Shown: one piece after another, positions 36,208-46,287 of the stretch
How the letters are laid out: each line of letters opens with the position of its first letter
Position numbering within the stretch: the stretch's first letter is position 1
Source: Chelydra serpentina
Lineage: Eukaryota; Chordata; Testudines; Chelydridae
DNA length: 64,000 nucleotides
Reading direction: 5' to 3'
Assembly (NCBI GenBank): GCA_037349315.1
Contig: JBAIAC010000023.1
Location: 40,721,501-40,785,500 of the forward strand
Position numbers and translations under genes: made by a program
The notes under the pieces: generated by a model
What the model was told of the DNA's origin: nothing
What the model saw: only the letters and a program-made list of their open reading frames with translations
Databases searched by the model: none

Positions 36208-36831
36208 TGTGACAAAGCGGGAATGTTCTTAATGTTTTCTCTGAATACTGTGTGGGTGCCTCAGTTTCCCCTATGCATTTCTTAAGTATCTAGGTGGGGG
36301 GGATAAGGGTGTGTGATGGCGTCTGCACAGAGAATGGCTGACACTCTGTCTCCTGGCAACTGCTGGCCTGGGCCGCTCCCCTGCAAAGTTGCCCTCTGAA
36401 GGTGTTGGAGGACAAAGAGATCAGGTGGCCTCCTGGCCTGGGAAAGAGACAAAGGCAGAGGAGGGGCTGGAGAGTTTCATTTTGGAGCTGGCTGGGGAAA
36501 GAGGCCCCAAGATGGACCTGACTTAGGAGTCCTGTTTCCTGTACCTACAAGCTCTGTTTTGGACTGTGTTCCTGTCGTCTAATAAACCACCTGTTTTACT
36601 GGCTGAGAGTCACGTCTGACTGCGGAGTTGGGGGGCAGGGCCCTCTGGCTTCCCCAGGAAGCGCACGGTGGGGCAGGAGAGGCTGAATGCTCCGAGGTCA
36701 GACCCAGGAAGGGCGAAGCTGGGGAAGCTTCTTGCCCGGGAGACAGTCGGCTCCGAGAGAGAGAGAGCCCCAGAGTCCTGACTGGCTTCGTAGGGAGCAG
36801 TTCCAGAGCATCGCCCGGGGACACCGTGACA
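36208..36831 (+). mobile_element. LTR of a retrovirus-like element
   Basis: About 624 bp from TGTGACAAAG to CCGTGACA, giving the terminal TGTGAC/GTGACA pairing of an LTR. AATAAA at 36,581-36,586 sets a plus orientation. It resembles a turtle LTR family I remember. No target duplication could be confirmed and no internal region is attached. Confidence 0.65.
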
Positions 36832-39800
36832 CATGGTCTCTCAGCTTCCTCAAGGAATAAGGCAGCGTCTGTCTGTCTCTGTCTCCGTCTCCCACTTTCA
36901 CTCGATTTACGGTGCCTGGGATGCCTCAAACACAGGCCCAAGGCAGGGCAGGCTAGGCCCCCAAGGCAGGGACCACGGAAAGGCTGGGCTGAGTGGCCGA
37001 GAGCCATGGCCCTGCTGCAGAGCTGGGGTGCTGCGTTGGATCGAAATATTAAGATGCCAGCATTAGAGAGCCCATTGAGGCAGGAGCTCTGTCAGCCATC
37101 TAGCGCTCCCTGCCCCCTTCATCAGGCTGGGCAGCGGACCCTGAACCTTCTCCAAAAGCCCTGGCGCTGATGGTGGCCCCGGTGTGCTGGGAAGGGCACC
37201 AAATTGGGGCTGGCTTGGGCCTGCGGTGTCTGCGCCAGCCTCTGGGCATTAGCCAACACCTCTTTCTGGAAGGTGTTTTGCCAAAGCCCGCTGAGGAAGA
37301 TGGCGGCAGTGGGACCATGGGGAGAACATCAGAGCGGCGGTCGTAAAGCAACATACAGCGAAACCACCCACCAAGAGCTGCGAGCCGTGAGCTGACGGGT
37401 CACGCAGGGTCTGTAGTCTTGCCAGGTCAGGCACCTATAAATAAACTGTACAAGCCACATGCCTTGAAAAGGCGCCAACGGGTACCAAATGTTGCCGCAT
37501 GCCTCCCTAGCAAAACAATTGGCTGCAAATGTATTATGCCAGGGCACCGTTCTCGGCCCTGGCTCCCCAGTGAATGCACAGGCTAGCTCAAGGCTCAAGT
37601 TCTCTAGCTGTGGATAGGGGCCCTCCATTGGCATAGCCCTGCTCCACGAGGGACCCCCGTTCCTTCTGCCCCTGTGACGTCCCACAGCACCTATTGACCC
37701 ATCGAGTCAATTCTCCCACAGACTCAAGAGGGAGAGAGTTATTTCTAAACACTTGGGAGGCCTCCGTATTGATCCCGTGAGGGCAACAGGGCGTCTCTAC
37801 AGCGAGGACCGGCCAGAGTTGCTGGCAGAGCATTACGTCGGGTTTTCAGAACTATGTTTCACCTCCCGGAGCATAGCCAGCGTGCTGGCCCACAGACGAG
37901 CCAGGCTTTCCAGCCAGCTAACGCAGGGAGCCTTGCAGTGATGAAACCTGTTCCGTGCTGCATTTGATCAGTCCCCGGCAGCTGACCAGAGCCTGGGGGA
38001 GAAAACGCTGCTCAGGCATTGCAGGAGAACTGCTGGGTCTCCTACCAGTAGAGAAGGGGCATCAATCCGAGCTGCCCCACGGAGGTTGTCTGTTCCCGCT
38101 GGGATGGGAATAGGCCAAAAATAAGCCATTAAAGTCATATGCAGAGAAAGGGTCTCATGATTTCAGGTAACGATACTGAATACTGGCCACTAGCCCTCGC
38201 CACCCCCGTTCATGTGTGATAGCTGAATAAGGGTGATCTCCATTGTAGAGCCTCGGGGTGAAGTGATTCTCCAAAGCTCATGGGAGAGGGGATGAGAGCC
38301 CAGAAGTTGTTGTTTCCCAGGTCCATGAGGACACCTGACACTTTATGGAGACAGGTTAGCCTAGAAAAACCCAGGTTTCTCCATTTATTAAAAGGAAAAG
38401 TAATTCGCTTCTACTGAAAGGCCAGCCCTAGCCACAAGAAACCCAGGAAGCTCTGTTAGAGACCTACATGAGCTGCCTTTTTTATAAGCCTGGTAACTTA
38501 CCCATAATTCCCTTTCTTAAAGGGGAAATTCATCATTTCCTCTCAGCTGACCAGGGAGAAAAAACCCTGCCTTTGTGTGTCATATGGGGCAGGAGACAAA
38601 GCAGGCAGGTGGCTTCCACCCAGCAAGCGGTAAGGGCCTCGGGCCACAACATCACTGGGGTTAGGGGACTCGTGGTAAAACAGCCAGGGCCGGCTCCTTT
38701 GAAAGCACTTAGCCTTTAAAACTGCTGCTGGGTTTGCACTCTGCTTCGGGAGCTAACGGGCTTGACCTGGAGAAGGTTGCTACAGGCCAGCCCTGCATTT
38801 TCCTGGTCGCCCCTCTCACAGGGGATTAGGAGCCAGGACTCCTGGCTTAGTCACTGACTAGCCCTGGGGCCTGTTTACCCCTCTGTAAAATAGGGCTGAT
38901 GCTGGTTCTGGCTTGGTTAGGTGTCAGGTCCCTCTGAGCAGCACGTGTCCTGGGTTTAGAAGCCTTGGGCTAATTTCTCCCCTGCACACATGGGGTTCGA
39001 TGTGAGCTCCCCCCCCCCCCCGCAACCTCAGATCTTTGCACCCAAGTGCTGCAGAAGGGTCTGTGCTAGAAGCTACGAAGGAAAAGACGCATGGGGCGGG
39101 GCTGGGCAAGGTCTGGTTAGTTGGGAAATCTGCCTTGAGGGGTAACCCCTTCCACGTCTGTGGCACTGAAAGACACCCCCCGTCGCGTGCCCCACGCCTC
39201 TGGGAACCTGCCATCAGCTAGTGGGGAGGCGGGTGGCCGAGCTGGGCTCAGCAATGGTGAGGGAGCTGGTTCGTGTATTTCTTTGCACTCGAGAGTTAGT
39301 TAATTGACTGGTACCAACTCCACGCGGTCCTAGCCCTGTTACCTGCGGCCTTGTTACTCCCATCGCGCGCTCGTGCTGCTGCTCCTATTTGGTGCGTCTG
39401 GGCCCGCGTTCAGTCGCCTGCCCTTTGAGGTGGGGACCGCGGCTTCATATGGGTCTGCGCAGCGCCCAGCACAACGCAGCCCAGATTCTGAACAGGGGCC
39501 GCTGACCCCTGGAACCTCTGTGTTTCTGGAAACGACCTGGAAGCAATTTCCCCAGAGTTGTGCCCCAAACCCTCCCGCTTCCAGATGCACCTGCCCAGCC
39601 GCCATAGGCCCCAAGGGAAACGCCCATTTAACGGGGCAGCCCACGTACACCAGGTCCACCAACAGCTGATTTGATGGTTTAATTGACTTCCTGTGTCAGT
39701 TACTCAGAGCAATCTGGGAGGGCCATGGAGAGAATGGGGTTACAGTGCCCGGTGGTCTCAGGACCCGAGCCCGGCATCCTCCTTGCCCGTGTCTGAACAC

Positions 39801-40010
39801 TTTGCCTCGTTCTGCTCCCCTGGCTTGTGGTGGGTTTGAACCGTTCACTGGCTCCGTCTTCTTCCTGCTCTTGTGACGCTGGGGCCGTCGAGGATTCCCA
39901 GCGCCAGGTACCGTAGCGTTCAGGGTGTGAAAAGCATGCATGCGCCTTCTGCGAGGTGGGTTCAGCAATGGGCCCGGTCAGTGCTGGATTTTACAGTGAC
40001 CCGGGAGAGG

Positions 40011-40212
40011 AAGGGTGGCCTAGTGGTTGGGGCTCTGGCCTAGTGGTTGGGGCTCTAGCTTAGCACTTAGGAGACCTGGCTTCAATTCCCTGCTCTGCCA
40101 CTGGCTTCCTGTGTGACCTTGGGCATCTCCCTTAGCTCCCGCTCTGTACAATGGGGATACCTATCCTGCCTCCCAGGGGTGTTGCATTGAGGCTTGGGAG
40201 GGGCTCAGACAC
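40011..40212 (+). mobile_element. MIR-like SINE with duplicated A-box
   Basis: tRNA-like head with GGCCTAGTGGTTGGGGCTCT present twice in tandem (about 40,017-40,058), B box GGCTTCAATTCC, then CTTCCTGTGTGACCTTGGGC and a TACAATGGGGATA stretch. The order is that of MIR/CORE SINEs. The doubled head looks like a local tandem duplication. Confidence 0.7.
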
Positions 40213-40469
40213 ACTGGTGGTGGGGCCACGCGTGCACCTAAGATAGAAAGTATGTCAGACTCCAGGTTCTCCAGTTGCCTCGCGAAAGCAGCATGTGCGA
40301 AGCCAGGCGCCGAGCGCTATCCCACCCACCAAAGGGGATCCGGCGTTCACGAGGCAGTGGCGGCCTGTGCCTCGCTGTTGGGATTTCCGTGGCTCCAGGG
40401 GGGAGCTGCTGGACCAGCCCCAGTGTCTCTGGCAGGGCAGGGCTCCTGGCAGGTCTCTTCTAGGCCTCC

Positions 40470-40496
40470 TCAGCTCATCTCGAAGAACATGAAGTT
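40470..40496 (-). CDS. Scramblase-like terminal exon 7
   Basis: 27 bp coding NFMFFEMS and TGA; the MFFE end of the family. Acceptor TTTCCCAG. In phase with the preceding exon. Confidence 0.85.
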   Translation of the reverse strand, partial: NFMFFEMS

Positions 40497-43400
40497 CTGG
40501 GAAACAGTGAGAAGAGGTTACAAACAGGCTTCCCTAGATGTGGGGTCGGGGAGTGGGGGCTGTCCCTGTGTTCCACACAAAGATCGAGGGGACGTCCTAT
40601 GCACCTGACTTTGCCACTCCTCTGAGTGGGAGATGGGGAAATATAATAGAGGGGGACGAACCCAGGAGAGCTGCACGGGCCACGCCATAGAGTTCTGGGG
40701 CCAGCCCAGCCGGATCCGCAGCCCCAGTGCTCTGCCAGCCACAACCAGCCACATCCTATGGCAGGGGTAACCGGCTCCCCCAGCTGGGGATCTGACGGAG
40801 ACGTTGTCGGCAAAGCCGGGCGGGAGACCGGTCAGCTCAGTCTGCTGTCTGGGGCGGGGGCGTGGTGCTGCCCCGATGCATCGCCCAGCCCGCTAAGTGG
40901 GCAGAATCCATGGGTTTCACTGCCCCCTACTGGCTGGCCTGGCTCACCGGTTGTGCGGTGAACATGTCGCCCTCTGGTGGCGGCGGGCTGCAAGACGTGA
41001 AAGCCCTAATGCGGCTCAACCGGCGTGAGCGTCCCCTGAGTTACGGCTAACGACAAACCACACCGCTGCTGCTGCATGGAGCGCCGCGGGTGTGCAGCGC
41101 CCTGCACGGACCGGGCCGGAGACGGTGTGGAGCGGGGGCCAGTCGAAGCGAGGTGGCTAAGGACATCGCAAGACATGACAGCTGACGGGGGAGAGAGGGG
41201 ATGGTGAGGAAAAGGCAAAGCGAATCCTGCCCAGCGCCCGCTCTGCTGCCAAGGGTGGCTGGCGAGGCCCCTTCGCTCCTGACCCCTCCGGTGGTTCGCC
41301 GGGGTCGGGCTGCAGGGTTCAGCGTCCCTGCCCCAGGGCTCCGGCCCACGCGAGCCGCTGGCAGGGTGGCCAGCCTGTGAGTGCGAGCAGGGGGCAGCGG
41401 GCACAGAGTGGAGGGCCGGCGTGGGAGGGGGCGGGGGGAGGTTCGGCTGCTGGCACTTACCAGGAGGAAGGCTGCTGCCAGCAGGAGAGCGGTGTCCTCG
41501 GCCCCCAGATTTGCTGAAACTGAGAGAGAGATGGTGGGGAGGCGCGTTGCCCACCGCCCAGCTATGGGTACAGGGGACGATGCCAGCAGCGCCCTCCCGA
41601 CCCCAGAACAACCCCACTGCTCACCCTTGGGGCCCCTCTCCCACATGGGACGTTCTGCTGCCTCAGGGGGCGAGCGGCCCATCTGCATCCTGTCCTGCCC
41701 GGTGCTGCTCCTCTTCCTGGCAAGGGCATCCGAGAGGAGAGCCTCTGGGTGGCCTAGACACAGCAGGGCTCTTCGCCACCACCCCGGGGCTCTCCCTGGA
41801 GCTCACTCTATGAGTGGGGCCGGTTCCCTCATCCTTGCTGGAGCTCAGGTGCTTTGGGGCAGATGCTGGAGAAGGAGCGGCCTCCACTAGTGCCCATCTC
41901 CATGGTGACTGTGCCCAGGCAAGACCTGTTTGGAGGGTGAAATGCACCAGGAACCTTCTCTGGTGACAGCAGCAGAGTTTGTCCTGCCAGGGGGCGCTGT
42001 GGAGGGCCCGGCCAGCTCTGAACCCCGCCGGCGTGCCCCCAGAGCCCGGCCAGCCTGCCCGTCCCAGATGCGGACACTGCTGGGGGGCTCTGCCTGGCAG
42101 CCTGGCTGCTCTGCACTCCCCACTTACTGTCCACCCCGAAAAACTCATGGTCCATGTTCCGGTCCTCGTTGAAACCCGGCCACCTCTTCCAGATCACTGC
42201 CACGGGGCTGCCGGCGCGGGAGGTGACCTGGGCGGGTGGACAAGGACGAGCAGCTCAGTGCCAAGGCCGTGCTAGCAAGGGGCTGGGGCTGTGGACATCC
42301 CCAATGGGGGTTCTAGCAAGGCCCCAGCTTAGCATCGTCTCTAGACTACATAAGAACATAAGCTTCTGCCCTACTGGGTCAGACCATGGCCCATCTTGCA
42401 GTGTCCTGTCTGCAAGCATGGCCAGTACCAGAGCTTTGTGTGGGGGGGAAGGGGGCTGTTCTGAACAGGGCAATTATGGAGCGATCCACCCCTGTCTTCC
42501 ACTCCAGGCTTCTGGCAGTCAGAGGTTTAGGGTCACCTTGAGCATGGGCTTGTGTCCTGACCATCTTGGCTACTAGCCATTGACGGACCTATCCCCCATG
42601 AACTCCTCCAGTTCTTTTTTGAACCTAGTTATGCTTTTGACCTTCACAACATCCCCTGGCAAGGAGTTCCACAGGTTAATTGTGCATTGTGTGAAATACT
42701 TCCTTTCGTTTGTTTGAAACCTGCCGCCTATTAATTTCAGTGGGTGACCCCTAGTTCTTGTGTTATGGGAAGGAATAAATAACTCTACCCTATTCACTTT
42801 TCCCACGCCAGTCCTGATTTTATAGACCCCTATCATACCTCCCCATTAGCTGAATGGGCCCTGTCTTTTTAATCGCTCTTCGCACGGAGGCCGTTTCGTA
42901 CCCTTGACCATCTCTGGTGCCCTTCTGTGAACCTTTCCCAGTCCCGCTGCGGCCGGGCGACCTGAGACCGGGCGACCAGTGCTAGACACAATATTCACAG
43001 TGTGGGTGCTGGTGGACTTGACACCAATTACGTCTGTCGTGTTCCTTCCTGCCCACGTTCACCCACATGTACAGCCCGCATGGCAAAGGAATGCAGCTCC
43101 CCGCTTCAGGTTGGATGATATATAAGAAGCCCGTGTTGCTGTCTAGAGAGTGTGGACGATCCAATGGAAACCAGGGAAAGCCCCTCCCCATCTACCCCAA
43201 AATGTCTACGGTCTGTGTTTGGCGGGAGCCCCGGGGAGACGCGCTGCCCTGTGCCACCCGCCCCCCCTTACCTGGAACTCCTGGCTGGAGGAGCAGCGGC
43301 TGGCCGCGCAGGAGCCTCGGATCCTCATGGTGGCTGCGCCATGGGGGTCACGCAGGTCCCAGAGATGGGCAAGGATGCCCCACCTAGACACAGAGCAGGC

Positions 43401-46287
43401 CATGTGGTACAGCCAGGCCGTGGGCAGGGCATCAGACACTGCTGGGCATGGCGCAGGGTCTGATCACTGGTCCCTCCGCCCCCCCCGCTGCCCGCCAGTG
43501 GCCAAACCCTGGTGCCTCCGAGGGGGGGCACTGCCCCCGGTTCACCCCCGCTGCCCTCGTCGGCGTGGGGCCGGCTCCGCTCCGTGCTGAGGAGCGATCC
43601 CTTCCCGAGCCCCCGGTGCCCTCACCTCTGCCGCACGCTGCCCACCAGCTGGTCCCCGGCGGTGAACACCCGCATCTCCCTCCGGCAGCCGCCCAGGCAG
43701 CCGGCGCCCGCCCCGAAGGGCCGTCGGAGCCACAGGACTTCCCGGCCGTGCGGGTCCCGGAGGCGGACGTGGCAGGAGCGGGCAGGGCCACACAGGTGCA
43801 GGCACAAGCGGCTGGTTTCTGAGGCGGGCACAGAGAATGGTGCAGACCTGGCGGCCATCACACATGGGGGAGACTGCGACCTGATGCTGGGGGGAGGGGG
43901 CCGTGCTAGGGGCCTGTGCCCCAATGCTGGGGGGAGGGGTCCGCGCTAGGGGCCTGTGCCCCAGTGCTGGGGGGAGGGGCCGGCGCCCCAATGCTGGGGG
44001 GAGGGGTCCACGCTAGGGGCCTGTGCCCCAATGCTGGGGGGAGGGGGCCATGCTAGGGCCTGTTCCCCAATGCTGGGGGGAGGGGGCCGCACTAGGGGCC
44101 TGTTCCCCAATGCTGGGGGGAGGGGGCCGCACTAGGGGCCTGCGCCCCAATGCTGGGGGGAGGGGCCGGCGCCCCAATGCTGGGGGGAGGGGGCCGCGCT
44201 AGGGGCCTGCGCCCCAATGCTGGGGGGAGGGGGCCATGCTAGGGCCTGTTCCCCAATGCTGGGGGGAGGGGGCCGCGCTAGGGGCCTGCGCCCCAATGCT
44301 GGGGGGAGGGGGCCGCGCTAGGGGCCTGTGCCCCAATGCTGGGGGGAGGGGCCGGCGCCCCAATGCTGGGGGGAGGGGGCCGCGCAAGGGGCCGGCGCCC
44401 CAATGCTGGGGGGAGGGGGCCACGCTAGGGGCCTGTGCCCCAATGCTGGGGGGAGGGGCCGGCGCCCCAATGCTGGGGGGAGGGGGCCGTGCTAGGGCCT
44501 GTTCCCCAGTGCTGGGGGGAGGGGGCCGCGCTAGGGGCCTGCGCCCCAATGCTGCGGGGAGGGGCCTGCGCCCCAATGCTGGGGGGAGGGGGGCCGCGCT
44601 AGGGGCCTGTGCCCCAATGCTGGGGGGAGGGGCCGGCGCCCCAATGCTGGGGGGAGGGGGCCGCGCTAGGGGCCTGCGCCCCAATGCTGGGGGGAGGGGG
44701 CCGCGCTAGGGGCCTGTTCCCCAATGGTGGGGGGAGGGGCCTGTGCCCCAATGCTGGAGGGCTCTGCTGCTCCCCGCCCTGAGCCAAGGCAGCGCCGTGG
44801 GGGATGGGAAGGAGGGGCTGTGGCTCACGCGCTGCTGTGGGAGGGGGCTGCCGGGCTACTGGGGGTTGGGCTCTGCCCTTTCCATGGCTTCCTCTCCAGA
44901 CGCTTTGCCCCCATTTGGGCAGGGTTTGTGCCCCTCCCCCCATGGCTGGTGACAATGAGGGGGGTGAACGGGCCGGGGGGGGGGGGGGGCGGGAACCAGT
45001 TACCTTCAATAGCTACCAGCAGCCCCTTTGCCTGCGCGGTGCCCACCACGTACGTTCTGCCTGGGTCCCCGGCGAACCCTGCAACAGTCACAGGGACAGC
45101 GTCTGAGCTGTGCCCCCTCCCGCCCAGCCGCCCCGCTAGTGCCAGGCCTGGGTGGGCAGGGAACGTCGCTAGCCGGTGTCTGGGACCGGGCCAGGGTGTT
45201 CATGGCTGGGGGCTGATGGGCCCACCGCATGTTGGCCAGCAGGTGATGGGACCATGACAGGACAGAGCTCCCTGGCGCATCCTCCGCCGAACCAAGGCCC
45301 CCCCCACCCACCCCTTGGCCACTCTGCTCCCCCCTTTCTGCTCCTCTGCGCTGCGGGTCCCGGCGGGGTTGTGTCTGCACTGGGCCAGGCTGATTTGGGG
45401 CCATCTGAACCCCAGAGACAAGCGGGTCGGAGCCGAGATGGGGGGGTCGCTCCTCCCCTCGGGGACGGCCCCGGTGCACATGGGAGCCCGTCGCTCCCCT
45501 CGGGGACGGCCCCAGTGCACATGGGAGCCCGTCGCTATTTGCTCCCAGGCCCGGCTGGTGCCGGCTTTTGTGATCTGGGCACCCGGGTCAGCCTGACCCC
45601 CCCCAGACACTGCCAGGGAGCCCCAGCGTTCGCTCCCTACTGATGGGCTGATCTGAAGAGAGGAGCTGGGCTGAAAGACTTTGCCCCCCACTGCCAATCC
45701 CGTGAGCCATGGGCCCCCCGCCGCAGGTCCTGGGCGCTGGGATCCCGGCAGGGCTCTTGGACGGTGGAGGAGGAGGAGTGGGGGGGTACTGCGAGGGCCA
45801 CAGACCGGCGAGGACCCGGGGCCGAAAGATTGGGCTTCACAAGGGCCTTACCGCGTGGCCCGGCTCGGGCGGTGACGCGCAGCTGGGAGGCGCCAGCCAG
45901 CACCTGCAGCCCAGGCGGGGCACCGTCGTCGTCCTCCTGCGAGCTCCGCTCCGGGCTCCGTCGGCGGGTTCGCCGGCCCTGCCAGCCCAGCCGCGGCAGC
46001 GGTGACCCGGCGGCTACCTCCCCGGCAGTCCCGCCCGTGAGCTGGCGGCCAGGGTCCTCGGTGCTCGAAGGGGCGTCGGCTCCAACCCGCCGAGCTGGCT
46101 CCGGGCTCCCCTGGCTGCTCCCAAGGGCCTGGGGAGCCCGGCTCGGGCCTTCCCGGCTGGGGGATGCCCCCCCGGCCCGGAGGCCCAGAGACCCGGCCTT
46201 CTTCCTCCAGGACCTGGCCAGCGCTTGGATGTGCCGCTCCCGCGTCAGGTGCCCGAAGGGAGACGGCTGGGAGCTGAGCGCGGCCAT
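40470..46287 (-). CDS. Phospholipid scramblase-like protein
   Basis: A PLSCR-family membrane-associated protein; relatives bind Ca2+ and move phospholipids between leaflets or act as signalling adaptors. Assembled from seven minus-strand exons: 46287-45852, 45078-45004, 43818-43626, 43383-43272, 42227-42128, 41513-41461, 40496-40470; 996 nt, 331 residues. All junctions are GT-AG and every phase closes. Family landmarks in order: [13 protein letters not shown] (about residue 125; cf. PPGLEYLxQIDQ), [39 protein letters not shown] then LWLRRPF (cf. CGPsR...D..GxEVxxLxRP), [27 protein letters not shown], and a C-terminal hydrophobic helix [17 protein letters not shown]. The cysteine-rich palmitoylation cluster of PLSCR1 is reduced to CLGGC. 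ATG 46,287 has a good Kozak context (G at -3 and +4). The N-terminal 120 residues are low-complexity and less certain. Which PLSCR member it is remains open. Confidence 0.85.
41461..41513 (-). CDS. Scramblase-like exon 6
   Basis: 53 bp, [17 protein letters not shown]: start of the C-terminal hydrophobic helix. Acceptor GTTTCAG, donor GTAAGT. Confidence 0.85.
42128..42227 (-). CDS. Scramblase-like exon 5
   Basis: 100 bp, [19 protein letters not shown] to FFGVD; family pattern VGkIsKxWxG...DadxFgixFP. Donor GTAAGT. Confidence 0.85.
42349..43020 (-). mobile_element. CR1 LINE 3' fragment (ORF2 C terminus)
   Basis: Lies in scramblase-like intron 4 in the same orientation as the gene. The minus strand encodes the end of CR1 reverse-transcriptase ORF2 ([37 protein letters not shown]) and runs to the CR1 3' UTR words ACTGGGTCAGACCATGG and CATAAGAACATAAG. 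Truncated and not active. Confidence 0.85.
43272..43383 (-). CDS. Scramblase-like exon 4
   Basis: 112 bp, [15 protein letters not shown] to SSSQEFQ; aligns with the family stretch TWHPxxPKFTIQ...VLKIxGPC...CCxDVDFE. Acceptor TGTCTAG, donor GTAAGG. Confidence 0.85.
43626..43818 (-). CDS. Scramblase-like exon 3 (core signature)
   Basis: 193 bp, [19 protein letters not shown] onward to [11 protein letters not shown]. Contains the CGPxR, D-x-x-G-x-EV and RRPF landmarks. Acceptor CCGCCTCAG, donor GTGAGG. Confidence 0.9.
43883..44760. repeat. 40-bp G-rich minisatellite in scramblase-like intron 2
   Basis: About 25 units beginning (A/G)TGCTGGGGGGAGGGG, mostly 38-42 bp, with a recurrent 27-bp short form lacking GCGCTAGGGGCCTG. 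Four or more G-runs per unit make it rich in potential G-quadruplexes. Both strands stay open for more than 150 codons, which is a by-product of the repeat. Confidence 0.93.
45004..45078 (-). CDS. Scramblase-like exon 2
   Basis: 75 bp, [17 protein letters not shown] to LLVAIE, acceptor GTTGCAG, donor GTAACT. Corresponds to the ...YxxxxxxGQxVyfAaE segment of the family. Confidence 0.82.
45852..46287 (-). CDS. Scramblase-like exon 1 (coding)
   Basis: 436 bp: start ATG in CTCGGGATGGCC, a Ser/Pro/Arg-rich N-terminal region, then [15 protein letters not shown] and the donor GTAAGG. The 5' limit and the lack of an internal intron are inferred from the continuous open frame. Confidence 0.65.

Larger units (their letters stand above)
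33776..40469. other. Intergenic region between the 3' ends of EIF4E2 and the scramblase-like gene
   Basis: No coding exon found in 6.7 kb. It contains an LTR (36.2-36.8 kb) and a MIR-like SINE (40.0-40.2 kb), with SINE-like scraps near 38,825-38,910. A minus-strand ATTAAA (39,683-39,678), about 790 bp past the scramblase-like stop, is a weak candidate polyadenylation signal. Confidence 0.45.

Noticed and set aside
41006..41890. Open frames of 160-213 codons on both strands
   Set aside because: GC-rich intron and one short real exon (41,461-41,513) of the scramblase-like gene; the long frames do not match its spliced reading frame.
42573..42836. 87-codon minus-strand open frame as a host gene
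   Set aside because: It is the C-terminal end of CR1 ORF2 in a truncated LINE.
44199..44709. Overlapping long open frames on both strands (about 160 codons)
   Set aside because: They translate a 40-bp minisatellite; Pro/Arg/Gly-rich repeats on either strand, no splice or start context.
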